The notes beneath the pieces were generated by a model that was not told the origin of the DNA, ran no database searches, and was given only the letters and a program-made list of their open reading frames with translations. A stretch of DNA of 64,000 bases, from the NCBI GenBank assembly GCA_029378245.1, contig JARKIF010000117.1, positions 1 to 64,000 of the forward strand. Direction: 5' to 3'. Positions 54,115 to 64,000 of this stretch are shown piece by piece. The position numbers and the translations under genes were made by a program. Within the stretch, counting starts at the first letter, position 1, and each line of letters opens with the position of its first letter. The DNA is from Roridomyces roridus (taxonomy: Eukaryota; Basidiomycota; Agaricomycetes; Agaricales; Mycenaceae).

Positions 54115-57100
54115 GGGTCAGGAGGCGCTGTAGGGCAGGTTGAGGAAGGGGTTTGGTGAGAAGGTCAGCCAGCTGGTCCTGAGTGGGCACATAATCAATC
54201 TTGATAGTCCCTCGAGCCACCTCGTCACGAAGCCAATAATGAGCCATGTCAAGATGCTTCATTCGACCATGGTGCTCAGGGTTGTTGGCCACCTTGATAG
54301 CAGACTGGTTGTCCAAATAGAGAACAGAGCTTCCAAACACCTTGTATCCCGGCTCCCAAAGAAGGTTGCGCACCCATTTGGTCTCCTTGCCTGCGTCCAC
54401 TCCAGCAATGTACTCTGCTTCAGTAGTGGAGAGCGAAACTGTAGACTGTAGTTTGCTCTTCTAACTAACTGGAGCACCATTCATCATCACAACATAACCA
54501 CCTGTGCTTTTCCCGGAGTCCTTATCGCCTCCATGGTCAGCATCAGAGTAGGTTACAAAGGAAGTGGGTGAGGATGAACGGCGATAGGTAAGCTTGTAGT
54601 CCAGAGTACCCTTGATGTAGCGGAACAAATGCTTCACAGCTTTCCAGTGAGATTCACCAGGATTGCCAAGGAAGCGGCAAAGGATTCCAACAGCACCAGC
54701 AATGTCAATGCGTGTCTGGGTGGCCAAGTACATCAGAGAGCCAACAGCAGACTGGTAAATGCCTTTGTACTGCTTGGACTCCTCTTCTGTTCTGGCTCCC
54801 ATCTCCTTGGTCAGTGCAAGTCCAGGAAGCATAGGAGTAGTCACTGGCTTGCAATCTAACATCTTGAACTGCTCAAGCATATCTACAGCATATTGGCGCT
54901 GAGACATGGAGACTGTACCAGCATCCCAGTCACGCTCAATCTTGATACCCAACAAGAACTCTGTGGGACCAAGATCCTTGACCTTGAATGATTGGCCAAG
55001 TTCAGCAATGACTTTGTCAATGTCGGCTGGGTTCTTGGCAGCAGCACCACCATCATCGACATAAATGGGAATGATCACTCTGGTCTTGCCATTGTCATAG
55101 ACATAGCAGGAGCGATCTGACTGGATACATTTGAAGCCCATTGAAAGGAGCTTTGCATGCAGCTTCTTGTTCCACTGCCGGCCAGCCTGCTTCAACCCAT
55201 AGATGGCTTTACCAAGGTGAAGCACCTGACCTGGTTTTCCTTGTGGAAAACCTTCAGGTTGAGTCATATAGACATCTTCCTCAAGATCTCCATTCAGGAA
55301 GGCAGATGAGAAATCAAAGGAACGAAGATGAAGATCATGCTGAGCAGCAAGAGCAAGGACAATGCGAAGGGTGGATGCCTTCATGGTGGGGGAGAAGACC
55401 TCGACAAAGTCAATGCCATGGCGTTGGCCACGGCCATCAGCAACAAGCCGAGCTTTATAGCGCTCAATGGTGCCATCGGACTTGTGCTTGATGAGAAAGA
55501 CCCATTGAGAGCGAATTGGCTTTACGCCAGGTGGACAATCCACAACATCCCAAGTGCAGTTCTCCAGCAGTGAGTTAATCTCCTCAACTGCTGCCTCCTT
55601 CCACAGATGTGCATCCTCACGTTGCAAAGCTTCGTGATAGGAGCGCGGGTTGCCAGAGTGGATAGCAGACCTTGCATACTCCACAGAGATGGAATTGGTC
55701 TCCTGTAGCAACATGTCTGCTGGATCTCCTTCATGAGCAACAATGAGTGCGCTTCCAGCTTGGATTAGCAACTCATCATCGCTCTCAGGCTCTTCAGGTG
55801 CAGGGGGCTCATCATCGGAGTCTGAGACAACGGCTGGAGTAGGTTGACGAGCTTCCCAGCGGCGCTCGCTCTCAGGGTGCCGATCCCTTTCTTCTCCACG
55901 CTGTTTGCGACGAGCAGCAACACCAATGGGAGAAGGAGCATCAGGCAGAGGAGCAGGAGGTGGTGTAGGAGTACGATGACCAATAGGATCAGGAGAAGGC
56001 GATTTGGGAGTAGCAGGTGGGGAAGGAGGATCTGCTGGCTCAGGAGCAGGTGGATGAGCTTCAGCAGCTGGAGGTGCAGGTGGATTGGCCAAAACAGCTG
56101 GAGGGGGTGCAAGATGCACATTATCATCGTCCTCATCTCCCCCGGCATTGCGCACTCCTACAGATGGAGCCGCTGGCACAGAGGGAAGAGAATGGATGAG
56201 CAAGGATGGAGGTGTCTTTGGGCACTTTTTCATAGCCTCAGGACTTGCTCCAGGAAAGTAACGCTCGTCAAAGACAGCGTGTTCCGCAATGACTATTTTG
56301 CGGGTGATGGGATTGTAGAACTTCCAACCTTTGTATTCGGATGGATAGCCCACAAAGATGCATTTCTGGAAGTGAATCCCAGAGGCATCACGCTTGTCCT
56401 TCTGCACAGGCACATAGGCCAGGCAGCCCCATACTCGAAGATGCGCCACATCTGGCTTCTCCTTGTACCAGAGTTGGTAAGGAGTGGTGTCCGGAATGCG
56501 TGCAGTAGGATGCATGTTCCCCACATGAAGGTAGGCTTCAACAGCGAGTGCTCTGAAGGAAGGCGGAAGATTTGCTTCATGCAACATAGCAATTGCATGT
56601 TCATCAACAGTGCGGTCAGCACGTTCAGCCGTTGTCGTATGGTAATTTTGTTTGTTATGAAAAAGGACAAGGCACTCCATTCGCACTTATTGAAAATAGT
56701 ACTTATTCAGACCTGGGCCAGGCACATGTCCATCATTCCATCATCAATATTGACATCATTATCAGCTGATCAACAAAGTTGGAATCACACGTGTTACCTA
56801 TTATGGGAATTACTTGGAATAGGAAATACTCTGAAAGGGAATCACCAAAAATAGGAAATACTCTGAAAGGGAATTACCAAAAATAGGAAATACTCAGAAA
56901 GGGAATTGCCAAGAACAGGAATTACTCAGAAAGGGAATTGTCAAGAATAGGAATTACTGGAAAAGGAAATTCCCGCAAAAGGAAACATTGGACAAGGGCA
57001 GACACCTAGAAAGGAAAAGGAAAAGTGCCTGGGATGGAAGTTAGGAATACAAAATATAGACATGAGTTCCCAGGCTTTTAGTATATAAGAAGGACAGATT

Positions 57101-58839
57101 TCAGCTGAGAAGACAACCAACCCACTTCTAAGCTGACTTCTCTTCTACTTTTGTAGTAGTTAGAACCTAGCACAGAATTAACTTCACATCATTTCTCATC
57201 TTCTTGCTCCGTCTCACGCGCATATTACGCCCAGCACTTGAGCAACTTAGGCAAATCTTTGAATTGCCATTGCCACAGCCGGCAGTACAAGTCTACGTCG
57301 AACCCATTTTAGAAAACATCTAAGCTAGCCTGTCCATCGAGCGACACGGTAGCTATTTGTTCACGTTCAGAAGCAAGTTTACGCACGCACACACGTTCAA
57401 GTCAGGAAACATTTGAGCTAGCCTGTCCACGAAGCGATACGGTAGCTATCTGTTTTAACCAGTCAAGCCGAAGTACAAGCATCAGGAGATAATTGAACTA
57501 GCCTGTCCATTGAGCGACACGGAAGTTAATTATTTCACAAGTCCGACTAGTTTTCACGTACGAACCAGACCGACCAGTTTAGTCCATCACTGATCCTATT
57601 TTCTATTCAAAACACTACTACCCACTTCCCCGAACCATTAGTGAGTTTGGCTTGAATTTAATTATTCCCGCCTGCTTACTGGGAAACTTTATTTTCCGTC
57701 GACACCGTCCCGTTCTGCTGTGGTCTATTCCTTGCTGAATGACGACGCACAATGCCTTCAGAAGCGAGGTAGTCCTCAAACTCTGTGGACATGTACTCTC
57801 CACCTTCATCATCCTGAAACGCCTTGATTCTGCGTTCAAAATGGTTCTCAGCACGAGCTTTGAACTTCTTGAACGCCATGAGTGCACCACTCTTTCTTTT
57901 CATGTGCAGCACCACTTTGTAGCCAGTGTTATCGTCAACAAAGACAATACGGTGCTTCCAGCCTTCACGAGTGTAGACTTTGTACTGCTTCAAATCAGAG
58001 TGGATGAGATCAAGGGGCGCTTCAGCTCGATGTCCAGTGGAAGGGAAAGGAGCAGCATTCAGCTTGCCAGCAAGGCATGGCTCACAGATTGGATCTGGTT
58101 TCTGGTCCGAAGTGAGAGTGGCACCAGTAACCAGACCCTTGCGCAAGATCAACTGTGTATCAGAGTGATGGCCAAGCCGACGGTGCAGCAAGTCCAGATC
58201 AAGGGGCAAGGTTCCAACTGCGGACATAGCTGTGAACTTTGGGACTTCTATCTCCCTGACATATGCCTGGTTCCTCTCATCAATGTCTGCCTCAAAGAGT
58301 AGTTGGTTACGCCAGATGAAGGATATAAGGTTTCCTTGCATCGTGACGAGATAGTTGTGAACTCGGGCAAGATATGTGGTAGAGATGAGGTTGTGAGACA
58401 ACATTGGAACATATAGGACATTGGTCAGGATGACAGATGGGCTGGGGCGTCCATTGATGACTGGATGCAGCTCTATCTCTCCAATCAGCTCAGAATACAC
58501 AACAACTCCATTGGCAACTTTGATTGCAACTCGATGAGAGTAAGCATTGAGCAATAGCTCGCGCCTGGGTGTCATGTGTGAGGTGGCTCCAGAATCAGGA
58601 TTCCACAACTGGGCAGGAGGGAGTTGAGCTGAATTGGAAAGAAGACTAGCATTGGACGCCCGATGAAACAGCTGTTCATGTGGGGCTTCATCTTTGAAAC
58701 AGTCCAGAAACCAGGCTAAGTTGCCTGCTGAACAGTCCAAGACGGCATGGGTTCCACCACAGAGAATGCAGGAGAGTGCCTGGGTGGAAATGGGGGTAGG
58801 AACGTGCAAAGGCATCAAGAAATGATAATGAAGTTCCAA
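54115..58839 (-). pseudogene. Copia polyprotein, interrupted (protease-integrase-RT-RNase H)
   Basis: From 58839: a zinc-knuckle-like LSCILCGGTHAVLDC, the protease motif WNPDSGATSHMT, the GAG-pre-integrase HRRLGHHS...C..C, and the integrase core with DLIHSDLKQY and FQDDEGGEYM, up to RPQQNG, where the solo LTR interrupts. It resumes at ERADRTVDEHAIAML, then RT with LRSFDFSSAFLNGDLEEDV and IPIYVDDG, and RNase H with SDADHGGDKDSGKSTGGYVV. A TGG to TAG change at 54463-54461 (after NGAPVS) truncates the RNase H domain. The last six codons (MGFRGS and stop) lie on the other side of the Harbinger insertion at 51075-51055. The element cannot make its full product. Confidence 0.9.
56633..57704. repeat. 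Solo LTR, 1072 bp, TSD CCGT, with internal tandem repeats
   Basis: Begins TGTCG and ends CGACA, flanked by CCGT (56629-56632 and 57705-57708), inserted in the copia integrase region. It carries a tandem array of ~34 bp units (AGGAAATACTCTGAAAGGGA-like) at about 56817-56970 and three ~85 bp-spaced copies of GCTAGCCTGTCCA with AGCGACACGGTAGCTA near 57331, 57417 and 57501. It has no coding capacity. Confidence 0.85.
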
Positions 58840-59177
58840 GGCAAATGTGTGCAGATGGCTAGAACCAGATAAACTGGGCCCTCAGGAGTGTGTGTGAAGA
58901 ATGGATGTAGGTAAAGCAAGAGACGATTGAGATGGTCAAAAGACTAGTTCTACTGAGCAACCAGTTGTCAAGCACTAATGGCCCCAACCCCAAGATCAAC
59001 GGATTGACTACCGTTTGTTTCCTGGTGGACTAAAGACTACCTCCCAAAGAGGGTTTGTCCCAACAGTTGAAGCTCCTATATACAAAAACTTATGCACACA
59101 ACACTATAAGGGCAAGCACAGCACAGAAAATGCGATGGGATGTGAATCTCAAAAGATGTTAGACTTCAGTTAAGGCC

Positions 59178-59190
59178 GGGGCCCATAACC
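59178..59190 (-). promoter_or_regulatory. Copia primer-binding site
   Basis: Read on the minus strand, GGTTATGGGCCCC follows the LTR end directly. This is complementary, with at most a mismatch, to the anticodon stem-loop of initiator tRNA-Met, the half-tRNA primer used by many copia elements. Confidence 0.65.
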
Positions 59191-59492
59191 TGTTGAAACA
59201 GGAAGCACAGTGGACTGAGTCAACAGTGAGAAACTCTTTTATTCAATATGAGAAGAAATACACAACCTGAGTCAACAGTGAGAAACTGGGGACTCAGGTC
59301 TACTCTAGCTGGTATATATGTGTACTAAGACAAAGGGAATGCCTAAATAAGAAACTACAAAGGGAATGCCATAAAGGGAACAAGGGCATGATGCCATCAA
59401 ACACAATCACATGATTACCTACATCCATGAACGTGACACAAACATGCCATCAGTCCATCAATGATCGATGATACAATCACTGATCTCCAACA
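59191..59492 (-). repeat. 5' LTR of the copia element (302 bp)
   Basis: TGTTGAAACAGG...TCCAACA, paired with 50741-51030. TTGAC follows at 59493-59497. Confidence 0.93.
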
Positions 59493-60231
59493 TTGACATG
59501 TACCTTGCGTTTACCGGTGGTCTTCTCCATGCTAGCACCAGCATCAGCAACAGTAGGGGCTGCATCGGGCTGTTGTTATCCTGTCAGGCCCTATTCCCAG
59601 AAGTGGACATATTGTGCACCTTCTCCTTCTCCACCATATTGAATTTTACCTCCATTTTCGGTTTCTTCGTTGTTTCTTTGACCATGGTTTCATAGTGCTT
59701 CTCAGTATGTAGCTGCATGTCTGAGAAGTTGCTCTGATTAAGAGTCCATGTTGCAGTGAATCATGTCGTGCGCAGCGCGCCACTGACGATCTTGTACTCC
59801 ATATCCCCCGGATCGCTGCGATTGACGGTGGCCAGGGCCGCATCGAGGAACTCCACAATATCAGCTTTCTCATGTATGTGGATAGCGGTCTTGATTTTGG
59901 GTGCACGCGCGCTGGCACTGCCTGGTTTCAGAGGAGGGAGCTGGGGTTGGAACAAGATGATGTATTGCACTCCTTGGCTGTCGTTATACTCCGAATCTGG
60001 ATTGCTATTGGTATGGGAAGCGGACGACGAGATAGTTCACGCACCTTTTTGCTGTCCTTGAGCTGAGTCCTTGTCGTTTCCGTCTCTTTCTTCGCCTGCC
60101 GACTGGTCACCGTGCCATGATAGCGTTGATTCTCTCTAAGGAACTCTGCGTAGTCGGGGTCATGGTGATCCTCATCATCTGAGTTGAACATGGTGGTGGG
60201 AGGAAGGAAGTGACGTGTTGCTTGTTGTTGT

Positions 60232-60534
60232 TGTTGAAGCAGGCAGCACAGATGAACTGGAGTCAACAGTGAGAACTCTTGTATTGAAGTGCAGTAAAGT
60301 ACTTGCCTGGAGTCAACAGTGAGAACTGGGGACCCAGGCTACATGACAGCTACCTATATACCTTGTAAGAACAAAGGGAAGTCCTAATTGGTAAATACAA
60401 TAAGAAAGAAGCATATCATGGGAATTCTCCCATGTCAGATGAGTATCAGAAACACGGTCACATGACCAGAACACGAGAATGACATCAGTCCATCAATCAA
60501 TATCATCTGATAAGTTGATCAACAACTTCCAACA
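60232..60534 (-). repeat. 3' LTR of the second copia element (303 bp)
   Basis: TGTTGAAGCAGGCAGCACAG...CTTCCAACA, related to but clearly diverged from the first element's LTRs. The polypurine tract CCCGGGGGAG (minus strand) adjoins at 60535-60544. The LTR lies about 40 bp upstream of the start codon of the split hypothetical gene, next to a GTT repeat. Confidence 0.88.
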
Positions 60535-60582
60535 CTCCCCCGGGACCTGGACAGTCTCGCCTAGCTCCCCCGGATTCCCATA

Positions 60583-61318
60583 CAGTCTTTGATGGCCCAA
60601 TGGGACATGATCACTCAATGGGATGAAGCCATTTTCCTCCCTTTGTACATACATAGGCGTCCCCAAATTTGACTCACGTTAGGATAGACATCCCAGCTAT
60701 CCCCCAGTAAGACCAATTCTGCATGGGTTCAGTCTGTCTTGTGCTACATGAGCATCAATCTCAAAAGTCCCAAAAAGTGAAATTTGAAGCTGGCATATTT
60801 CTATGTCTTAGGGTTCAAATGTCCACGAAACTATCAAGGGTGAATCAAAGTGCATATACACAGTCCCGTGTGCCCAATAAAGCTTTGAGTCTACTCAAAC
60901 CTCAAGGTTCTGGGCCTGTGGATGAGAGAATGGGATGTGACGTCACGCTAACATCCCACTTGACTTCTCTCAAATTGGACATACTATAGCCATGTTCTGC
61001 TTGGTGGAATGCTCAGACATTCCATGGGCCAGTGCACTGTGGTATCTGTTCAAGAGAACCACATCTGGGTGGGATTTGAGCAGATCTATCAGGTTGATAT
61101 GTCACATCCCATTGGCCCATAACCGGGTTGATAAGAACTTTTCCTTTGATTTCGTCTTGATATCACCCAAATCACCATTGATATCCCCTCAAACGTTATA
61201 ATCTGGTAGATTGACCCTTAAACTACCTGTTTATGTACTCAAGTCGGCCGAAATGACCCAAATTTACTGGGAAACCGGGCAACAAAATTTGATCATCCCA
61301 TTCAGGCATTGAAGACTG
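60583..61318. mobile_element. 736 bp Tc1/mariner-type non-autonomous element, TSD TA
   Basis: The ends are CAGTCTTTGATGGCCCAATG and, inverted, CAGTCTTCAATGCCTGAATG, both continuing GGGA..TGATCA, flanked by TA (60581-60582 and 61319-61320). Removing it rejoins the last codons of the host copia polyprotein (LLGL|MGIRGS and stop), which proves the boundaries. It holds no transposase. Confidence 0.85.
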
Positions 61319-61320
61319 TA

Positions 61321-63998
61321 AGTCCTAGTAGACGTTCCAGAGCAGGACGAGGGAGGGGTTTTGTCAGCAAGTCAGCTAACTGCTCCTGGGTTGGCACATA
61401 TTCAATGTGAAGAGTGAGTGCCTCTGGCAACTTCATCTCGAAGCCAGTAGTGAGCAAGGTCAAGATGCTTCATCCGACCATGGTGCTCAGGATTTTTGGA
61501 GACTTGAATGGCAGACTGGTTGTCCATGTAGATCACAGAACTGCCAAACACCTTGTACCCCAACTCCCATAGCAAATTGCGCACCCATTTCGTCTCCTTG
61601 CCTGCATCCACCCCGGCAATGTACTCTGCTTCAGTGGTGGAGAGCGAGACTGTAGACTGCAGCTTGCTCTTCCAGCGCACTGGTGCACCATTCATCATGA
61701 CAACATATCCACCTGTGCTTTTCCCAGTGTCTTTGCAGCCACCATGATCAGCATCAGTGTAGGTAATGAAGGAAGTGCCAGATGGTGATTTGGTGTAGGT
61801 GAGTTTGTAGTCCAGAGTACCTTTAATGTAGCGGAAGAGATGCTTCACAGCTTTCCAGTGGGCTTCACCGGGATTGCTATTGAAGCGGGAGAGGATGCCG
61901 ACAGCAGTGGAGATGTCAATGCACGTTTGGGTAGCCAGATAGAGAAGGGATCCAACTGCAGAGAGATAGACAGATTTGTACTGCTTGGATTCCTCTTCAG
62001 TCTTGGCTCCCATTTCCTTGGTCAGGACAAGTCCAGGAAGCATTGGAGTGCTCACTGGCTTGCAATCCGACATGTTGAACTGCTCAAGCATGTTCACAAC
62101 ATATTGGCGCTGTGAAAGAGAGACAGTGCCAGCCTCAAAGTCACGCTCAATCTTGATGCCCAGAAACTACTGTGTGGGGCCAAGATCCTTGACCTTGAAT
62201 GATTGGCCAAGTTGAGCAATGACCCTGTCTATGTCTTTGTTGTCTTTGGCAGCAATGGTGCCATCATCAACATAGATAGGAAGGATGATCCGCACTTTGC
62301 CATCATAGTAGACATAGCAAGAGCGATCAGACTGGGTGCACCGGAAGCCCATAGTTAAGAGCTTCGCATTCAGCTTCTTGTTCCATTGGCGGCCAGCTTG
62401 TTTCAAGCCATAGATGGACTTGTTGAGTTTGAGAAGCTGGCCCTTCTCTCCTTGTGGAAACCCTTCGGGCTGAGTCATAAAGACATCCTCCTCCAGGTCT
62501 CCATTGAGGTAAGCAGATGACTTCTGAAGTCAAAGGAACGAAGCTGAAGATCATGCTGAGCAGCCAACGCAAGGACAATGCGCAGGGTGGCATGCTTGAA
62601 GGTGGGGGAAAAGATCTCGTTGTAATCAATGCCATGGCGCTGACCGCGACCATCTGCAACAAGTCGAGCTTTGTAACGCTCAATTGAGCCATCAGACTTG
62701 TGCTTGATGACAAAGACCCATTGAGAGCGGATTGGCTTTACGCCAGGAGGTGCATCTACAACATCCCAAGTGCAGTTCTCAAGAAGAGAGTTTATCTCTG
62801 AGACTGCAGCTTCTTCCCAAAGATGTGCATCAGGTCGCCGCAATGCGTCATGATAAGAACGCGGATTGCCTGACTGGATGGCGGACCTGGCATACTCCAC
62901 AGAAACCGAATTGGCTTCTTGCAACACCACATCTGCTGGATTGCCTTCATGAGCAACAATCAGAGCGCTGCCTGAAGTAAGCAGCAACTCATCATCGCTT
63001 TCTGAGTCTGGATGGGGGACAGGCTCAGGCTCAGGCTCATCATCAGAATCAGGGACAGCAGGAGCTGGCTCCCTAGGCGCTGTTTTCCACCATTCACCAG
63101 GCTGCCGATGTTCAGTAGTTTGGCCATGGAAGCGGCGGCGTGCAGCAATTCCAACTGGTGAAGGGGGGTTTAGAGCTGGATCTGGTGATTGGGAGCGGCT
63201 AGGGGGCAGCTCGACTTGAGCTGGTGCTGGTGGAGGAGTGTGAGGAGGGGAGGGAGGCTCTGGATTTTCAGCCTCAGGGGGTGCTCGATGCACATTGAAA
63301 CCATCATCATCGTCATCATCACTATCATTTCCATCTCCCCCGGCATTGTGCACACCCTTGGGCTTGGTGGCAGGTAAAGGTAGGTTTTGGATGGAGGAGG
63401 AAGGAGGTTTTTTAGGGCAACGCTGCATGGCTTGTGGGTTGTTCCCAGGAAAGTAGCGCTCGTCAAAGACAGCATGTTCTGCAATGACAATCTTCCGAGT
63501 GACAGGGTTGTAGAATTTCCAACCCTTGTATTCTGTTGGATACCCAACAAAGATGCATTTGTGGAAGTGTATCCCAGAGGTGTCGCGTTTGTCCTTCTGC
63601 ACAGGCACATAGGCAAGGCAGCCAAAGACCCGAAGATGTGTCACATCCGGCTTCTCCTTGTGCCAAAGCTCATAGGGAGTGGTGTCATCCGGAATGTGAG
63701 ACGTAGGATGCATGTTGGCCACATGGATGTAAGACTCAACAGCAAGTGCCTTGAAAGAAGGCGGAAGATTTGCTTCATGCAACATAGCAGTTACATGTTC
63801 ATCAACGGTGCGATTGCCCCGTTCAGCCATTCCATTCTGTTGCGGTCTATTCCTCGTCAAATGACGACGCACAATGCCCTCTGCAGCCAGAAAGTCTGCA
63901 AATTCAGTGGACATGTACTCTCCACCTTCATCATCCTGGAACGCCTTGATTTTGCGATTAAAGTGATTCTCAGCTTGCGCCTTGAACACCTTGAACAC
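61321..63998 (-). pseudogene. Second copia polyprotein, 3' two thirds, with several lesions
   Basis: From the edge: integrase core AFQDDEGGEYMSTEF and RPQQNGMAERGNRTVDEH (Glu), a Pro/Ser/acidic linker (SDSDDDDDDGFNVHRAPPEA-like), RT with VAEPIRSQWVFVIKHKSDG-type sequence and LPIYVDDG, and RNase H with TDADHGGCKDTGKSTGGYVV and TTEAEYIAGVDAGKETKW. Breaks: a frame shift near 62520 (FDF to AYLNGD), a TAG at 62169-62167 (GPTQ then stop), and a 4 bp tandem duplication near 61413 (ARGT to IEYVP). Beyond the TA element at 60583-61318 the final codons MGIRGS end near 60561. It is not able to make a full product. Confidence 0.88.
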
Positions 63999-64000
63999 TT

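Larger units (their letters stand above)
50741..59492 (-). mobile_element. Complete Ty1/copia LTR retrotransposon carrying nested insertions
   Basis: Bounded by LTRs at 50741-51030 and 59191-59492 and by the 5 bp duplication TTGAC. It runs on the minus strand: primer-binding site next to the right LTR, protease-integrase-RT-RNase H order, and a polypurine tract CCCGGGGGAG next to the left LTR. It contains a PIF/Harbinger element (51079-54111) and a solo LTR (56633-57704); without them it is about 4.65 kb. Only about 350 bp separate the right LTR from the protease region, so most of gag is missing. The LTRs differ by a 12 bp indel and few substitutions, so it is fairly young. Confidence 0.92.
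49990..60191 (-). pseudogene. Agaricomycete hypothetical gene split by the copia insertion
   Basis: The 5' part (60191-59498) reads MFNSDDEDHHDPDYAEFLRE, NQRYHGTVTSRQAKKE, KTAIHIHEKADIVEFLDAAL and TLNQSNFSDMQLHTEKHYET. The 3' part (50735-49990) reads LPQYLGQLNPEEAEMAEIVH, AYRCSDRTCTSRYCF (paired Cys), FLLNCWAAAIVR, FKLSDDILAHLLPLGLDGPH, and ends SEWKKWRMGL. Together these match one multi-copy Agaricomycete family of unknown function. The 5 bp TTGAC at 50736-50740 and 59493-59497 is the target duplication of the intervening copia. A missing base in a CCCC run near 50103 also shifts the frame before ILAHLMNEDLNPY. The gene is disrupted in this haplotype. Confidence 0.7.
60232..64000 (-). mobile_element. 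Second Ty1/copia element, cut by the window edge
   Basis: A sister of the first copia (polyproteins clearly homologous throughout), same strand. The 3' LTR, polypurine tract, RNase H, RT and part of the integrase are visible; the 5' part lies beyond 64000. It carries the TA-flanked element at 60583-61318. Confidence 0.9.

Overview
The window is nuclear DNA from a filamentous basidiomycete, most likely an Agaricomycete. The evidence is many 45-55 nt GT-AG introns, conserved eukaryotic genes (LysRS, REV1, V-ATPase subunit d), and lineage-typical families: a KDZ transposase with a Cys cluster, a JBP/TET-like 2OG dioxygenase, a rve-type integrase-core gene and several Agaricomycete multi-copy hypothetical families. 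The genus cannot be told from the sequence. All calls come from reading translations by eye; no database search was run.

Layout. (1) 0-10.4 kb is a compact housekeeping block: the 5' end of DDI1 (-), lysyl-tRNA synthetase (-), REV1 (+, with a small MITE directly before its start codon), VMA6 (-), a CHY zinc-finger gene (+) and a Dal5/allantoate-type MFS permease (+). (2) 10.4-20.6 kb is gene-poor: non-autonomous DNA transposons, a collapsed P4-ATPase pseudogene, three clusters of a ~165-170 bp tandem repeat and a solo LTR. (3) 20.9-28 kb holds Agaricomycete-type hypothetical genes on the minus strand, one of them split by an 871 bp element. (4) 29-33 kb is a KDZ transposase. (5) 33.9-34.9 kb is a fourth cluster of the ~170 bp repeat. 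(6) 35.6-43.6 kb holds a JBP/TET-like dioxygenase with a C-terminal chromodomain, split by a second copy of the same element (876 bp), then an inverted tRNA-SINE pair and a further large hypothetical gene. (7) 43.7-49.4 kb has an integrase-core gene (-), a P450 remnant and minisatellites. (8) 50-64 kb is a nested retroelement region. A complete Ty1/copia element with 5 bp TSD sits inside a hypothetical gene and itself carries a PIF/Harbinger transposon and a solo LTR. A second copia, cut by the window edge, carries a TA-flanked DNA transposon.

What stands out. The 871 and 876 bp elements lie in two unrelated genes, in the same sense and at the same codon phase, each with a perfect 6 bp target duplication, so they may behave as very young introns (introner-like). 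The KDZ transposase and the chromodomain-JBP/TET-like gene lie 2.8 kb apart on one strand, an association known for basidiomycete KDZ elements. The dioxygenase gene also has a tandemly duplicated half-chromodomain exon. Single-base homopolymer shifts recur in otherwise conserved genes and could be assembly errors rather than real mutations, so pseudogene calls resting on one indel should be treated with care.
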